From positions 1 through 36,719 of the forward strand of contig QWPN01000149.1 of assembly GCA_003671185.1 (NCBI GenBank): a stretch of DNA of 36,719 nt, in the 5' to 3' direction. Below the pieces are notes generated by a model, which did no database searches, had not been told where the DNA came from, and was given only the letters and a program-made list of their open reading frames with translations. Source of the DNA: Planctomycetota bacterium. GTDB taxonomy: Bacteria > Planctomycetota > Planctomycetia > Pirellulales > UBA1268. Below, one piece after another: positions 16,187 through 25,821 of this stretch. How positions within the stretch are numbered: the first letter of the stretch is position 1; every line of letters starts with the position of its first letter. A program made the translations under genes and the position numbers.

Positions 16187-17125
16187 GTGATACACGCAAC
16201 CGGCAACGCCGCCCCGGCCCCGACCGCCGGCGAAATCGTGGTGGAAGCGCGGAACCTCTCGAAGGTGTACCGCGATTTTTGGGGACGCAGCAAGAAGACG
16301 GCGCTCAAGCCGCTCGATCTCGACATCCGGCGTGGCGAGATCTTCGGTCTCCTCGGCCCCAACGGATCCGGCAAGACGACGACACTCAAGCTTCTGCTGG
16401 GCCTGATCTTTCCCACCTCGGGCGAAGCGCTCCTGTTCGGCCGGCCCGCCACCGACGTGGCCAAGAACGGCAGGCTTGGCTACCTGCCCGAGGAGTCGTA
16501 TCTCTACAAGTTTCTGGACGCCGAGGAGACGCTCGATTTCTACGGCCGGTTGTTCGGCATGCCGCCGGCGGAGCGGCAGCGGCGGGCCGCGGCCCTCATC
16601 GAGATGGTGGGCCTGTCGCGGGATCGGAAGCGGCAACTCCGCGAATACTCCAAGGGCATGACGCGCCGCATCGGCGTCGCCCAGGCGTTGATCAACGACC
16701 CCGAACTCGTCCTCCTCGATGAACCCACCAGCGGGCTGGACCCGATCGGCACGCGGGAGATGAAGGATCTGATCATCGACCTCAAACGCCGTGGCAAAAC
16801 CGTGATCATGTGCTCCCACCTTCTGGCCGACGTGGAGGACGTCTGCGACCGCATCGCCGTGCTCCATCAGGGGGAGTTGAAGGAACTGGGACGCGTGGAC
16901 GACCTGCTGCGGCTGACGGGCGTGACGCAGATCAAGGCCAGTGGGCTCACGCCGGGCTGCCGGGACGAAGTTCGTGCGCTGCTCGAGCGGCACGGTGCCG
17001 TTGACATCGAAATCGGCAACCCGCGCACGACGTTGGAGGACCTGTTCCTGGACGTGGTGCGCGACACCGAAGCCCGGCCCGGCCGCCGTGCCCGTCGCGG
17101 CGCCGACACCCCGTCCGTGGAGTGA
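16187..17125 (+). CDS. ABC transporter ATP-binding protein
   Basis: This is a 312-residue ATPase of the ABC-2/DrrA-like group. Walker A is GPNGSGKT (57-64), the signature YSKGM (154-158) is the variant typical of these exporters, Walker B is LVLLDEP (174-180), and the switch His lies in [11 protein letters not shown]. The start is uncertain: GTG at 16187 has GGAGGA 9 nt upstream and high third-position GC after it. An ATG at 16103 adds 28 codons with weaker codon bias, so I prefer the GTG. It is followed after 9 bp by the permease gene and forms a three-gene unit with it and the next gene. The substrate is not visible. Confidence 0.9.
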   Translation: MIHATGNAAPAPTAGEIVVEARNLSKVYRDFWGRSKKTALKPLDLDIRRGEIFGLLGPNGSGKTTTLKLLLGLIFPTSGEALLFGRPATDVAKNGRLGYLPEESYLYKFLDAEETLDFYGRLFGMPPAERQRRAAALIEMVGLSRDRKRQLREYSKGMTRRIGVAQALINDPELVLLDEPTSGLDPIGTREMKDLIIDLKRRGKTVIMCSHLLADVEDVCDRIAVLHQGELKELGRVDDLLRLTGVTQIKASGLTPGCRDEVRALLERHGAVDIEIGNPRTTLEDLFLDVVRDTEARPGRRARRGADTPSVE

Positions 17126-17134
17126 GCGCCGCTC

Positions 17135-18976
17135 ATGGTGCTGGAGCAGGAAATCCCGGAGTTCGCGGCCTGGATCGGTCCGGCGCTGCTTGCCTTCCTG
17201 CAGGCAGCGGGGCTCGCTGCCCTGGCCGCGGCCCTGTTCACGTGGCTCGTGCAGGCGGTCGCCTACGGCCCGCTGCCGGCAGGCGACCGGGTGTACCGCG
17301 GCACGTTGGCGGGCCTGGCTGACATCGCCCGGCCTTCGGCCCGGCGGATCTGGGCCCTGGCCCGGTTGGCGATCCAGGAATCGCTGCGACGCAACGTGCT
17401 CGTGGTGTTGGCCGTGTTCGCGCTGGTCGTGCTGTTCGCGGGCTGGTTCCTCGACCCGGCGGCAGTGGAACCGGCCCGACTCTACATCGGGTTCATCCTC
17501 GGGGCCACGAACCTGCTGGTGTGCACCGTGGTGCTCGTGTTGGCGGTGTTCAGCCTGCCCGCCGATATCAAGTCGCGGGCCATCCAGACGGTGACCACGA
17601 AGCCGGTTCGGATGGCGGAAATCGTGCTGGGGCGGATCGTGGGGTTCTCCGTGGTGGGCACCTGCCTGCTGGCTGCCATGGGCCTGGCGGGCTGGGCGTT
17701 CGTGGTGCGCAGCGTGCAGCACTCGCACGATGTCGCCGCCGTGGACATGGCCGAGGTGAGGGGCGATGACGGCCAGGTGACCGGGTTCGAGGGTCGCACC
17801 AGCCTGGCCATGGGGCACCGGCATCGCGTGGTGCTCGACGCCGACGGTCGCGGTACCGCCGAGAACGTGCAAGGGCACAGCCATGCCGTGACCGTCGTGC
17901 CAGGGCCGGCCGGGACGCGGTATGACGTTGGCTCCCCGGAAGGCCTGCTGGAGGCCCGCCGACCGCTGCACGGGACGTTGCGCTGGCTCGACCGCGAAGG
18001 CAAACCTTCCACCAAGGGAATCAGCGTGGGTGCCGAGTGGGCCTATCGGCAGTACATGGAAGGGGGCAGCGGGGCGGCTGCGATCTGGACGTTCGCCGGG
18101 GTCACGAAAGAGCGGTTTCCCGAGCAGTCGTTCCCCAAGGGGCTGCCATTGGAAATGACGGTGCGTGTGTTTCGCACCCACAAGGGTGACATCGAGCAGG
18201 GAATCCACGGCACGATTCAGCTCCGTAATCCATCCAGCAGCCTGCGCAGCGTGGCCATGCCCATCGTTGCCAAGGAGAAATCGATCGAGGTGTTGTGGAT
18301 TCCCCGGCGGATCAACACGGTGCGCGAGGACGGACAGTTGGAGGAGGTCGACTTGTTCACCGACCTGGTGGCCGATGGCCGCGTCGAGGTTTGGTTGCAG
18401 TGCCTGGAGACGGGCCAGTATTACGGGGTGGCGCAGGCCGACTTCTACCTGCGGGCCGGGGAGGGATCGTTTCTGTTCAACTACGCCAAGAGTTGCCTGG
18501 GCATCTGGCTGTCGATGCTCGTGGTCTGCTCCATGGGCGTGATGTTCAGCACGTTCCTGTCCGGGCCCGTGGCGCTGCTCGGCGCGATCTCCACGCTGCT
18601 CATCGGGCAGTTTCGCGACTTCATCGCCCGGCTCTTCGAGAGCCAGGTGAGCGGTGACGCCACGATCGTGCCGGGTGGCGGACCGATCGAGTCGCTCGTG
18701 CGGCTGGCCACCCAGGAGAGCATCACGCTGCCCTGGGAACCCACCCCGGCCGCCCAGGTGATCAAGGCCCTGGATACGGTGCTGCTGGTGCCGATGCGGC
18801 TCCTGGCCGGCATCTTTCCCTCGTTGGCGACACTGGGCACCGACGACTTCGTGGCCGCCGGCTTCGACATCCCCGGCGCGCTCGTCGGCGTTCACGTGCT
18901 GGAAGCGCTGGGGTACGCGGCGGCGTTCTTCGTCGTCGGGGTGTTTTGCCTCAAGGCGCGGGAGGTGGCCTCGTGA
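17135..18976 (+). CDS. ABC transporter permease with large external domain and three HxH motifs
   Basis: The 613-residue membrane protein has N-terminal helices at about 14-44, 87-106, 114-140 and 166-190. A soluble loop of roughly 265 residues (about 192-455) follows, then further helices at about 463-500 and near the C-terminus (about 585-608). SLPADIKSRAIQTVTTKPVRMAEIVLGRIVGF resembles ABC-2 type permeases (coupling-helix region). The soluble loop holds three His-x-His motifs, HSH (196-198), HRH (228-230) and HSH (248-250), within 55 residues, a possible metal site. The gene is 9 bp after the ATPase and overlaps the next gene by GTGA. The ABC-2 permease assignment is good; the cargo is unknown. 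Confidence 0.85.
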   Translation: MVLEQEIPEFAAWIGPALLAFLQAAGLAALAAALFTWLVQAVAYGPLPAGDRVYRGTLAGLADIARPSARRIWALARLAIQESLRRNVLVVLAVFALVVLFAGWFLDPAAVEPARLYIGFILGATNLLVCTVVLVLAVFSLPADIKSRAIQTVTTKPVRMAEIVLGRIVGFSVVGTCLLAAMGLAGWAFVVRSVQHSHDVAAVDMAEVRGDDGQVTGFEGRTSLAMGHRHRVVLDADGRGTAENVQGHSHAVTVVPGPAGTRYDVGSPEGLLEARRPLHGTLRWLDREGKPSTKGISVGAEWAYRQYMEGGSGAAAIWTFAGVTKERFPEQSFPKGLPLEMTVRVFRTHKGDIEQGIHGTIQLRNPSSSLRSVAMPIVAKEKSIEVLWIPRRINTVREDGQLEEVDLFTDLVADGRVEVWLQCLETGQYYGVAQADFYLRAGEGSFLFNYAKSCLGIWLSMLVVCSMGVMFSTFLSGPVALLGAISTLLIGQFRDFIARLFESQVSGDATIVPGGGPIESLVRLATQESITLPWEPTPAAQVIKALDTVLLVPMRLLAGIFPSLATLGTDDFVAAGFDIPGALVGVHVLEALGYAAAFFVVGVFCLKAREVAS

Positions 18977-20529
18977 ACGCAATGCAGCATGGCGTCGGCC
19001 GACCGGCGGCGGGAGGTTCGTGGCTCGGCCTGCGGCCCGGCACGCTCGCCGCCCTGGTGGCGATCGCGGCGCTGCTCGTGCCGCTATCGGTGCTCAGCCA
19101 GCCGGCCGACTCGGCGAACCCGGGTGGCGTGCTGGCACGGCTGCGGACGAAATACGGACTCTCGCAGTCCCATCTCGGGGCCGTCGACCCCACCGGTGAA
19201 ACGATGCGTTTCGCCACCCTGGGTCTGAAGAACGTGGCCGTGACACTGCTCTGGGACCGGGCCAACCACTACAAGAAGGTGGAGGACTGGACGAACCTGT
19301 CCGCCACACTGGAGCAACTCACGCGGTTGCAGCCGAACTTCTACTCGGTGTGGGACTTTCAGGCCCACAACCTCTCCTACAACATCTCCGTGGAGTTCGA
19401 CGACTACCGGGATCGCTACGCCTGGGTGATGAAGGGAATCGAGTTTCTGAGGCAGGGAATCGGGCTCAATCAGCGGGAGCCGCGGCTGCTGGGCAGGATG
19501 GGATGGTTCATCGGCCATAAGATCGGCAAATCGGACGAACGCAAGCAATTTCGTCGGCTCTTCAAGGCCGACGACGATTTCCACGACCGCGACGACCCGG
19601 ATCGCACGCTACCCGAACGGGACAACTGGCTGGTGGCCCGCGGCAAATATCGGGCTGGCCAGCAACTCGCCGACTCCGGAGTGCCGCTCAAGACCACGGC
19701 CCTGATCTACCACAGCGAGCCGATGATGGCGGCGATCAACTATGCGAGGGCCTTGGAGGAGGACGGCACCTTCGGGGCTGCCGCCCGCGACGCCTGGACT
19801 CTGGCCAACGAGGAACTCAACCGCTTCGCGCAGCGCGACATCCCCACCACCTGGGACGTGCCCATCCAGTTGCGACTCCGCGAGGCGGAGGCCGAGCGTG
19901 CCCAGCGGCTGGCCGATGAACTCGAGGCCCTGTTGCCGGGCCGCTTCGCCGGCCTCGTGGCCCGGCGCCGCGAGGCGCTCACCCCGGAAAAACTCGCCGC
20001 CCTCGAGGTGCCGGAGCGGGATCGCACCGAGCAGCAGCAACCGCTGGCCGCCCAGGCGGAGAAGGCACTGGCGGTGACCTGGAAAGACGTGGCGATCGAG
20101 GCCCCGGCTGATCTCCGCGACCGGGCCCTCGACCTGGTGCGGCGACGGGCCGAGGCGGAGGAACGCGGCTCGATGATCGAACAGTACCGGGGGATCGTCA
20201 ACTTCGACTTCTGGAAGGCGTCGTGTGAGGCCGAGGTGACCGACGAGGCGCTGCTGGCTCGGGAGAAGACCTGGCAGGCGGATCGCGAGTTCGCCGCGGC
20301 CCGCCTGCAACCTGCCCGGCAGGCCTACGAGGAGTCATTCCGCGGCTGGCGCCAGGTGCTGGACGCCTCCAAGATCCTGCGCGAAGACAGACTTACGGGG
20401 GATGACATCGCCGAGGTGGTGGCCCGGTACCGCAAGGTGTTGGAACAACTCGACGAGCCGTTCCCGCAGCCGTTCGTGCTGCAGGACATGCTCGATTTGG
20501 CGACCCCGACGGCAGCGGCGGCCCCGTAG
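18973..20529 (+). CDS. Membrane-anchored planctomycete protein of unknown function, ABC partner
   Basis: The 518-residue protein has no family I can name with confidence. A single hydrophobic helix (about 24-43) acts as an anchor. It is followed by a conserved-looking block with TLGLKNVAVTLLWDRANHYKK and the WTNLSATLEQLTRLQPNFYSVW segment, which resembles a TPR-like helical array. Long charged helices then follow (about 290-510, rich in Arg/Glu/Ala), possibly coiled coil. The GTG start at 18973 overlaps the permease stop (GTGA) and has GGAGG 7 nt upstream, so coupling with the permease is likely. The context makes it a candidate external or periplasmic partner of the ABC exporter. It ends 6 bp from the convergent CorC-type gene. 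Confidence 0.8.
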   Translation: MNAMQHGVGRPAAGGSWLGLRPGTLAALVAIAALLVPLSVLSQPADSANPGGVLARLRTKYGLSQSHLGAVDPTGETMRFATLGLKNVAVTLLWDRANHYKKVEDWTNLSATLEQLTRLQPNFYSVWDFQAHNLSYNISVEFDDYRDRYAWVMKGIEFLRQGIGLNQREPRLLGRMGWFIGHKIGKSDERKQFRRLFKADDDFHDRDDPDRTLPERDNWLVARGKYRAGQQLADSGVPLKTTALIYHSEPMMAAINYARALEEDGTFGAAARDAWTLANEELNRFAQRDIPTTWDVPIQLRLREAEAERAQRLADELEALLPGRFAGLVARRREALTPEKLAALEVPERDRTEQQQPLAAQAEKALAVTWKDVAIEAPADLRDRALDLVRRRAEAEERGSMIEQYRGIVNFDFWKASCEAEVTDEALLAREKTWQADREFAAARLQPARQAYEESFRGWRQVLDASKILREDRLTGDDIAEVVARYRKVLEQLDEPFPQPFVLQDMLDLATPTAAAAP

Positions 20530-20535
20530 ACGATT

Positions 20536-21834
20536 TCAGCGGGGGCGGGTCCGAGAGACGAGCAACTTGTCGATGCGGCGGCCGTCCATGTCGACGACCT
20601 CGATGCGCAGGCCGTGCCACTCGATCCAGTCGCCAGCGACCGGGATGCGTTCCAGGTCGGCCAGCACCAAGCCCGACACGGTGGAGTAGTCCCTGGGTGC
20701 ACCGTCGAGCTTGAGATCGAAGCGGCGCACGAGTTCCTCCATGCCCGCCGACCCCTCCACCAGCCACGAGCCGTCCTCGCGCTGCACGAAGGCACGGGCC
20801 TCCGCGCCGCGGTGCTCGTCGTGAATCTCGCCCACCAGTTCCTCGAGCACATCCTCCAGCGTCACCAGCCCCTCCGTGCCGCCGTACTCGTCGAGCACGA
20901 TCGCCAACTGGTTGCGCTCCTTCTGGAACAGGTCGAGCAGCCGGTCGAGGGGCATCGTCTCCGGGACGAAGATGGCCCGGTGCATCATCTTGCGGAGCTC
21001 GATGGGCCAGCCCATCCAGGTATGCCGGAGCACGTCCTTGATCGACACGTAGCCGATGATGTGATCAAGCGAGCCCTCGTAGACCGGCAGCCGGGAATAG
21101 CCGGCCATGGCGATGGCCCCGAGAATCTCCCCCTGCGGCGTGTCGATGTCGAGCGCGTCGAGGTCGATCCGCGGCCGCATGATGTCGCGCACCGTGCGCT
21201 CACCGAGCCGCAAGGCCTCGATGGCCACGGCCTGCTCCACGGCCTCCAGCACGCCCTCCGCGCGGCCTGTTTCCAGCAGATGCTCGATGTCGTCCACTGA
21301 GACGCTCGGCCCGGCCTGCTTGGAGGCTCCGAGCAGGAACAGGACGGCGCTGGTGGCGGTGCTCATGCCCCACACCAATGGCGTGGTGATGCGGGCGAAG
21401 ACCTGCATCACGGGAGCCGCCACCCGGGCGAACGCTTCCGCGCGGCGCAGGGCCAGCCGTTTGGGCACGAGTTCGCCGAGCAGGAGCGTGACGAAGGAGA
21501 GGAGCATCACGAACACCGTGAGCGCGATCGGCCGGGCTGCCGCGGCGAACATGGGCGGTGCCTGGGACGCGATCCACTGCGCCAGCCCGCTCACCAGCCG
21601 GTCGCCGCCGTAGGCCGCGGCCAGCGTTCCCACCAGGGTGATGCCGATTTGCACCGTGGGAAGGAAGCGGTCGGGGCTCGAGGCCAGTTCGAGCGCGGCG
21701 CGGGCCGCCGCGTCGCCCGCGTCGGCCATGGTCCGCAGCCGGCCGCGGCGGCTGGCCACGATCGCCATCTCGGCGCCGGAGAAGAATCCGTTCGCCAGGA
21801 TCAGCGCCAGGACGATCAGCAGTTCCTGCAGCAT
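20536..21834 (-). CDS. CNNM/CorC-HlyC family transport protein (DUF21-CBS-CorC)
   Basis: The 432-residue protein has the three-part architecture of UPF0053/CorB-type proteins. A DUF21 membrane domain (about 1-190) begins ANGFFSGAEMAIV. Two CBS domains (about 205-325; PRIDLDALDIDTPQGEI and IGYVSIKDVLRHTW) follow, then a C-terminal CorC_HlyC domain (about 345-428, ending GLRIEVVDMDGRRIDKLLV). Family members are linked to magnesium or cobalt transport; the hemolysin name is historical. CBS domains usually sense adenylates. It lies 49 bp after proB on the same strand, so it may be cotranscribed. Confidence 0.92.
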   Translation of the reverse strand: MLQELLIVLALILANGFFSGAEMAIVASRRGRLRTMADAGDAAARAALELASSPDRFLPTVQIGITLVGTLAAAYGGDRLVSGLAQWIASQAPPMFAAAARPIALTVFVMLLSFVTLLLGELVPKRLALRRAEAFARVAAPVMQVFARITTPLVWGMSTATSAVLFLLGASKQAGPSVSVDDIEHLLETGRAEGVLEAVEQAVAIEALRLGERTVRDIMRPRIDLDALDIDTPQGEILGAIAMAGYSRLPVYEGSLDHIIGYVSIKDVLRHTWMGWPIELRKMMHRAIFVPETMPLDRLLDLFQKERNQLAIVLDEYGGTEGLVTLEDVLEELVGEIHDEHRGAEARAFVQREDGSWLVEGSAGMEELVRRFDLKLDGAPRDYSTVSGLVLADLERIPVAGDWIEWHGLRIEVVDMDGRRIDKLLVSRTRPR

Positions 21835-21883
21835 GGATCAACCGCCGGGTGTTTTCTGGACGTGGCCGTCACGGCCCCGCGTC

Positions 21884-23047
21884 CTACGGTACTGCCTGCT
21901 CGTCGCGGCAGATCACGGCCAGGTTGTCGCGGTGCACGACCTCCTCGTAGGGACAGTAGCCGAGCACGGCGGCGATCTGCTCGGTCCGCAGGCCGGCGAT
22001 CTGACGCATCTCGGTGGCTGCGTAGTTCACCAGACCGCGGGCGAACACCTGGCCGTCGGCCGCAGCCAGTGCCACCACGTCGCCGGCTGCGAACTCGCCC
22101 TGCAGCCCCGTGACGCCGGCGGCAAGCAGACTGCCGCCACCGGCCACCACGGCTTCGCGGGCGCCACCATCAACGACCACCGTGCCCCGGGCATCGGCCG
22201 ACCAGCCGAGCCAACGCTTCCAGGCCGGCATCGTCACCGTGCGGCCGCTGCTGAACAGCGTGCCCACGGGTTGGCCCGCGCAGATTCGTTCCAGGCAGTC
22301 GTCGCTGCGGCCCGAGGCCACGATGCAATTGCCCCCGGCCTCGGTCACGATCCGTGCCGCGTTGATCTTGCTGGCCATGCCCCCCTTGGACAGGCCGCCG
22401 GGCCGGTCCCGTGCCAGGCCGTCGACGGCGGCGTCGATCCGTGGCACGTGTGTCAGGATCGCGGCACCCGGTTCGGACGGATGCCGGTCGAAGAGCCCAT
22501 CCACGTCGGAGAGCAGCACGAGCAGCGGCGCGGCCAGCAGCGTCGCCACCAGGGCCGCCAGCCGGTCGTTGTCGCCAAACGAGGTGCGCAATTCCTCGAC
22601 GCTGACCGTGTCGTTCTCGTTGATCACCGGCACGGCGCCGTAGTCGAGGAGCGTGCGCAGCGTGTTGCGGATGTTGAGGTAGCGGGCCCGGTCCTGCAGG
22701 TCGTCGGCCACGAGCAGCACCTGGGCCACGTGACGTCCCCGGCCACGCAGGGCGCGTTCATAGGCCTCGATCAGGCAGCTCTGGCCGATGGCCGCCACCG
22801 CCTGCAGGTGCGCCAGCTCCTGGGGGCGCCGGGCCAGGCCGATGCGGCCCATGCCGGCGCCGACGGCGCCGGAGCTGACGAGCACCACCTGCACGCCGCG
22901 GCTTGCCACGGCGTCGATCTGCCGCCCCAGCGAATCGATGCGTGCGGCGTCGAGGAGCCCATCGGGGCCGGTCAGCACGCGGGTGCCCACCTTGACCACG
23001 ATCAGTCGTGCGCTGGAGGCGATGTGCTGGCGGAGCGATTCGGTCAT
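21884..23047 (-). CDS. proB: Glutamate 5-kinase
   Basis: The 387-residue protein carries the amino-acid kinase fold ([11 protein letters not shown] at about 17-27, [27 protein letters not shown], and [18 protein letters not shown]) and a C-terminal PUA domain (about 285-375). It phosphorylates glutamate with ATP in the first step of proline synthesis and is normally feedback-inhibited by proline. The ATG at 23047 matches the family start; the frame continues upstream without similarity. It is divergent from the purF-like gene across 218 bp. proA is not in the window. Confidence 0.95.
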   Translation of the reverse strand: MTESLRQHIASSARLIVVKVGTRVLTGPDGLLDAARIDSLGRQIDAVASRGVQVVLVSSGAVGAGMGRIGLARRPQELAHLQAVAAIGQSCLIEAYERALRGRGRHVAQVLLVADDLQDRARYLNIRNTLRTLLDYGAVPVINENDTVSVEELRTSFGDNDRLAALVATLLAAPLLVLLSDVDGLFDRHPSEPGAAILTHVPRIDAAVDGLARDRPGGLSKGGMASKINAARIVTEAGGNCIVASGRSDDCLERICAGQPVGTLFSSGRTVTMPAWKRWLGWSADARGTVVVDGGAREAVVAGGGSLLAAGVTGLQGEFAAGDVVALAAADGQVFARGLVNYAATEMRQIAGLRTEQIAAVLGYCPYEEVVHRDNLAVICRDEQAVP

Positions 23048-23196
23048 GGCATCGTGGGGACGGTGGCGCCCGCGCGGTGCGGACGAACGGCTCCGTATCG
23101 TACCCTCCACAATGGTGGCGGAACCACAGCACCGTTCCGCCGGTCTCCGCCTGCGGCCGCGCCGAGTCGGTGAAACCGCCTCGCCGCCCCGCCCGG

Positions 23197-23226
23197 TTGA
23201 GCGGTCGCCGCCGCGGCCCGTATAGT
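23197..23226 (+). promoter_or_regulatory. Candidate promoter of the purF-like gene
   Basis: TTGAGC, 18 bp, TATAGT; the -10 matches five of six consensus positions. The start point would be about 23233, giving a leader of some 33 nt that includes the GAGGAG ribosome binding site at 23255-23260. Confidence 0.6.
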
Positions 23227-23265
23227 GTGTTTTTGAAGAACGGACGTGCCGCCCGAGGAGACGCG

Positions 23266-24840
23266 ATGAGCGATCTGCACCACGAATGCGGGCTGGCTGC
23301 CGTCTATCACCTGGTGGACGCGGAGTCGAGTCCGCTCTGTCCGGCACAGGGGCAGGAGGAGGTGTCGCGGCTGGTACCGCGCATGCTGCTCGACATCCAG
23401 AACCGGGGCCAGCTCTCGGCGGGCATGACCGTATGGAACCCCCAGCGCAGCCAATTGCTCGCCACCTACAAAGAAGTGGGCAGCGTCAGCGAGGTGTTTC
23501 GCATGAGCCACCGCGGCAAGTACGAGAGCCTCATGGAGCAGCACTCCGGCCGGGCCGCCATCGGTCACGTCCGCTACGCGACCTGCGGCGCCGAGGATCG
23601 CGGCTATGCCCAGCCCCTGGAGCGGCCTCACATCCAGAAGCGGAAGTGGTTCGCCTTCGGATTCAACGGCCAGTTGGCCAACTACCCGCAACTGCGGGCC
23701 GAGATTCTCGCCGGTGACGACAACCATCTGGCCCGCGACAATGACACCGAAGTGATCATGCACGCCATCGGCCAGGAGTTGTCGGGAGACGCCAACCCCG
23801 ATCCGGTGGAATTGCTGGCGGCGATCTCGGCCCGCTTCGACGGGGCCTGGAACATCGCCCTGATCGACGCCTGTGGTCGGCTGGTGGTGGCTCGTGACCC
23901 GCTGGGCATCCGACCCATGGAATATGCGCGGATGGGGCCGCTGGTGGCCGCTGCCAGCGAGAGCGTGGCCCTGCTCAACCTGGGCTTTCCAGCCGAATCG
24001 ATCCATTCACTGGACCCGGGCACGGCGCTGATCGTCGACGGCAGCACGGTGCGGGTGGAGCGGTTCGCGGAAAGTCCGCGTCGGGCCCACTGCTTCTTCG
24101 AGTGGATCTACTTCGCCAACGTCGCCAGCACGATGGACGAGCGCAGCGTCTACCTGACGCGGAAACGACTGGGCGAGGAACTGGCCCGCCTGGAGACGGT
24201 AACCATCGACAGCGACACCGTGGTGGTGCCCGTGCCCGACACGAGCAAGGCGGCCGCCGACGCCATGGCCTACCGGCTGGCGATCCCGGCGGTGGAGGGT
24301 CTGATCCGCAACCGCTACACCGGCCGCACGTTCATCGACGGCGCCGGCAGCCGCAAGCAGAAGGCCGAGACCAAGTACACGCCGTTGCGGGAGGTGCTGG
24401 AGGGGAAGCGGGTGATCCTCGTCGAGGACTCGATCGTCCGCAGCACGACCATGAAGGTGCTGCTGGGAAGGATGCGGTCGCTGGGATTGGCCCGGGAGAT
24501 TCACGTGCGCATCGCCTGCCCGCCGATCGTGGCCCCCTGCTTCTACGGCATCGACATGTCGACGATCGATGAGTTGTTCGCCCCTGAGTTCCTCCACGAC
24601 GGGGTCCTCACCGACGCGGCGCAGGACGCCATGGCCGCGCGGTTGGGGGCCGATTCGCTCCGTTATCTGCCCCTGGAATCGGTGGCCCGGTCGATCGGTC
24701 TGCCGCCGGATGGCCTCTGCCAGGCCTGCCTGACCGGCCGCTACCCCACGCCCGCGGGCGAGCGGCTCTACGAGATCGCGCTCGGCCAGACGAGCCGGGG
24801 CGGCCGCAGCGGTCGCACCTACGAAGCGGCCACCCGCTGA
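23266..24840 (+). CDS. purF: Amidophosphoribosyltransferase-like protein
   Basis: The 524-residue protein has a class II glutamine amidotransferase domain followed by a phosphoribosyltransferase domain, as in the first committed enzyme of purine synthesis. The nucleophile would be Cys8 ([11 protein letters not shown]), which needs removal of a seven-residue propeptide. [28 protein letters not shown] and DPLGIRPM follow the PurF pattern. The PRPP loop is [14 protein letters not shown] (from about 384), with Glu where most have Asp. Cys485 and Cys488 ([10 protein letters not shown]) plus ACPPIVAPC resemble the Fe-S ligands of the Bacillus-type enzyme. The ATG at 23266 has GAGGAG 5 nt upstream. 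Several motif positions differ from standard PurF, so a paralogue with another role is possible. Confidence 0.85.
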   Translation: MSDLHHECGLAAVYHLVDAESSPLCPAQGQEEVSRLVPRMLLDIQNRGQLSAGMTVWNPQRSQLLATYKEVGSVSEVFRMSHRGKYESLMEQHSGRAAIGHVRYATCGAEDRGYAQPLERPHIQKRKWFAFGFNGQLANYPQLRAEILAGDDNHLARDNDTEVIMHAIGQELSGDANPDPVELLAAISARFDGAWNIALIDACGRLVVARDPLGIRPMEYARMGPLVAAASESVALLNLGFPAESIHSLDPGTALIVDGSTVRVERFAESPRRAHCFFEWIYFANVASTMDERSVYLTRKRLGEELARLETVTIDSDTVVVPVPDTSKAAADAMAYRLAIPAVEGLIRNRYTGRTFIDGAGSRKQKAETKYTPLREVLEGKRVILVEDSIVRSTTMKVLLGRMRSLGLAREIHVRIACPPIVAPCFYGIDMSTIDELFAPEFLHDGVLTDAAQDAMAARLGADSLRYLPLESVARSIGLPPDGLCQACLTGRYPTPAGERLYEIALGQTSRGGRSGRTYEAATR

Positions 24841-24874
24841 TCAGGTTCCCACAAGATCTGCAGGCGTGGTGCGA

Positions 24875-25061
24875 CGGGGTTGCCCGAGCCGTCTCGCCGG
24901 ACGTTCGCTGCGGGCCTCCCGCCCGGCGCTCACTGTGGGAAACCTCGCTTCGCCTCCGTGGCTGCGCTCGGTTTCCCACGCCGCTCGACTGGCACGGGAA
25001 ACCCACGCTCACTCGATGGTCAGGAAACCCGTGCGCGAGTTTCTCATGTGATCCGTATCAG
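24875..25061 (+). repeat. Dispersed structured intergenic repeat, copy 2
   Basis: Closely similar to 6593-6783 and in the same orientation. It fills the gap between the convergent purF-like and trmB genes. A perfect 10-bp inverted repeat, GTGGGAAACC/GGTTTCCCAC (24935-24944 and 24970-24979), and an outer GCACGGG/CCCGTGC pair give it a strong fold. It may serve as the terminator for both genes. Confidence 0.87.
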
Positions 25062-25071
25062 GCGGTTGTCG

Positions 25072-25746
25072 TCAGGCCTGTTCGCGCGGCACGGGGGCGT
25101 TCATCGCGCCGCGTGCCAGCGCCGCCCGCCAGACGGGCTGACCGGCCAGACGCGTGCGGCGCTCGAAGTGGGTGCGGTAATCGAGATCGTGGGTGGGCGT
25201 GCCGGCCTGTTCCGTGAGGGGCGCGGCGAACAGCCCTGTGGCGGCCGCCGCGTCCATGGCCGCGCCGAAGTATTCCTCGACATCGGTCCAGACGTGCAGC
25301 GTGCCGTGGGCCGCCAACACGCGGCCCACGTGCAGCAGGAATGGCTCGCTGAGCACGCGGCGCTTGCGGTGCCGGGCCTTCCACCAGGGGTCGGGGAAAT
25401 AGACGTGCACCGCCGCGAGGCAGGCGTCGGGCAGCATGCCGCGCACGAACCGCGTGGCGTCGCCGTGCACGATCCGCGCGTTGGCGGCGCGTGAGGCGGC
25501 CAAGCGGCCGGCACAGAGCCGAGCGTAGCCGCCGGCGAGTTCCACGCCCAGGAAGTTGTGGTCGGGCCGAGCGGCCGAGGCCGTGGCCAGGAACAGCCCC
25601 TTTCCGCTGCCCACCTCCAACTCCACGGGGGCCGTCACGGGAAACAGGCGCGCGGGGTCGCACGGGTCGGCCAACCCGTCGAGCTGCAGCAGGTGCGCCG
25701 ACAGGTCGAGCGCGGGATCGGGCTTACGCGGTGGGCGACGGGGCAT
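25072..25746 (-). CDS. trmB: tRNA (guanine-N7-)-methyltransferase
   Basis: The 224-residue protein has the SAM motif ELEVGSGKGLFLATA (about 43-57). The conserved substrate region VYFPDPWWKARHRKRRVL is typical of TrmB, which makes m7G46 in tRNA variable loops. THDLDYRTHFERR near the C-terminus matches the TxxE/F-E family end. The start ATG at 25746 gives the usual length. It lies 75 bp downstream of the FabZ-like gene on the same strand. Confidence 0.94.
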   Translation of the reverse strand: MPRRPPRKPDPALDLSAHLLQLDGLADPCDPARLFPVTAPVELEVGSGKGLFLATASAARPDHNFLGVELAGGYARLCAGRLAASRAANARIVHGDATRFVRGMLPDACLAAVHVYFPDPWWKARHRKRRVLSEPFLLHVGRVLAAHGTLHVWTDVEEYFGAAMDAAAATGLFAAPLTEQAGTPTHDLDYRTHFERRTRLAGQPVWRAALARGAMNAPVPREQA

Positions 25747-25821
25747 GCGTGGCGGGCGGTGACGCGGGATGCGGGGCCGGCCAGCGGCGTCCGCTGCGGG
25801 CGGCGGCCCACGGGGCGGGAT

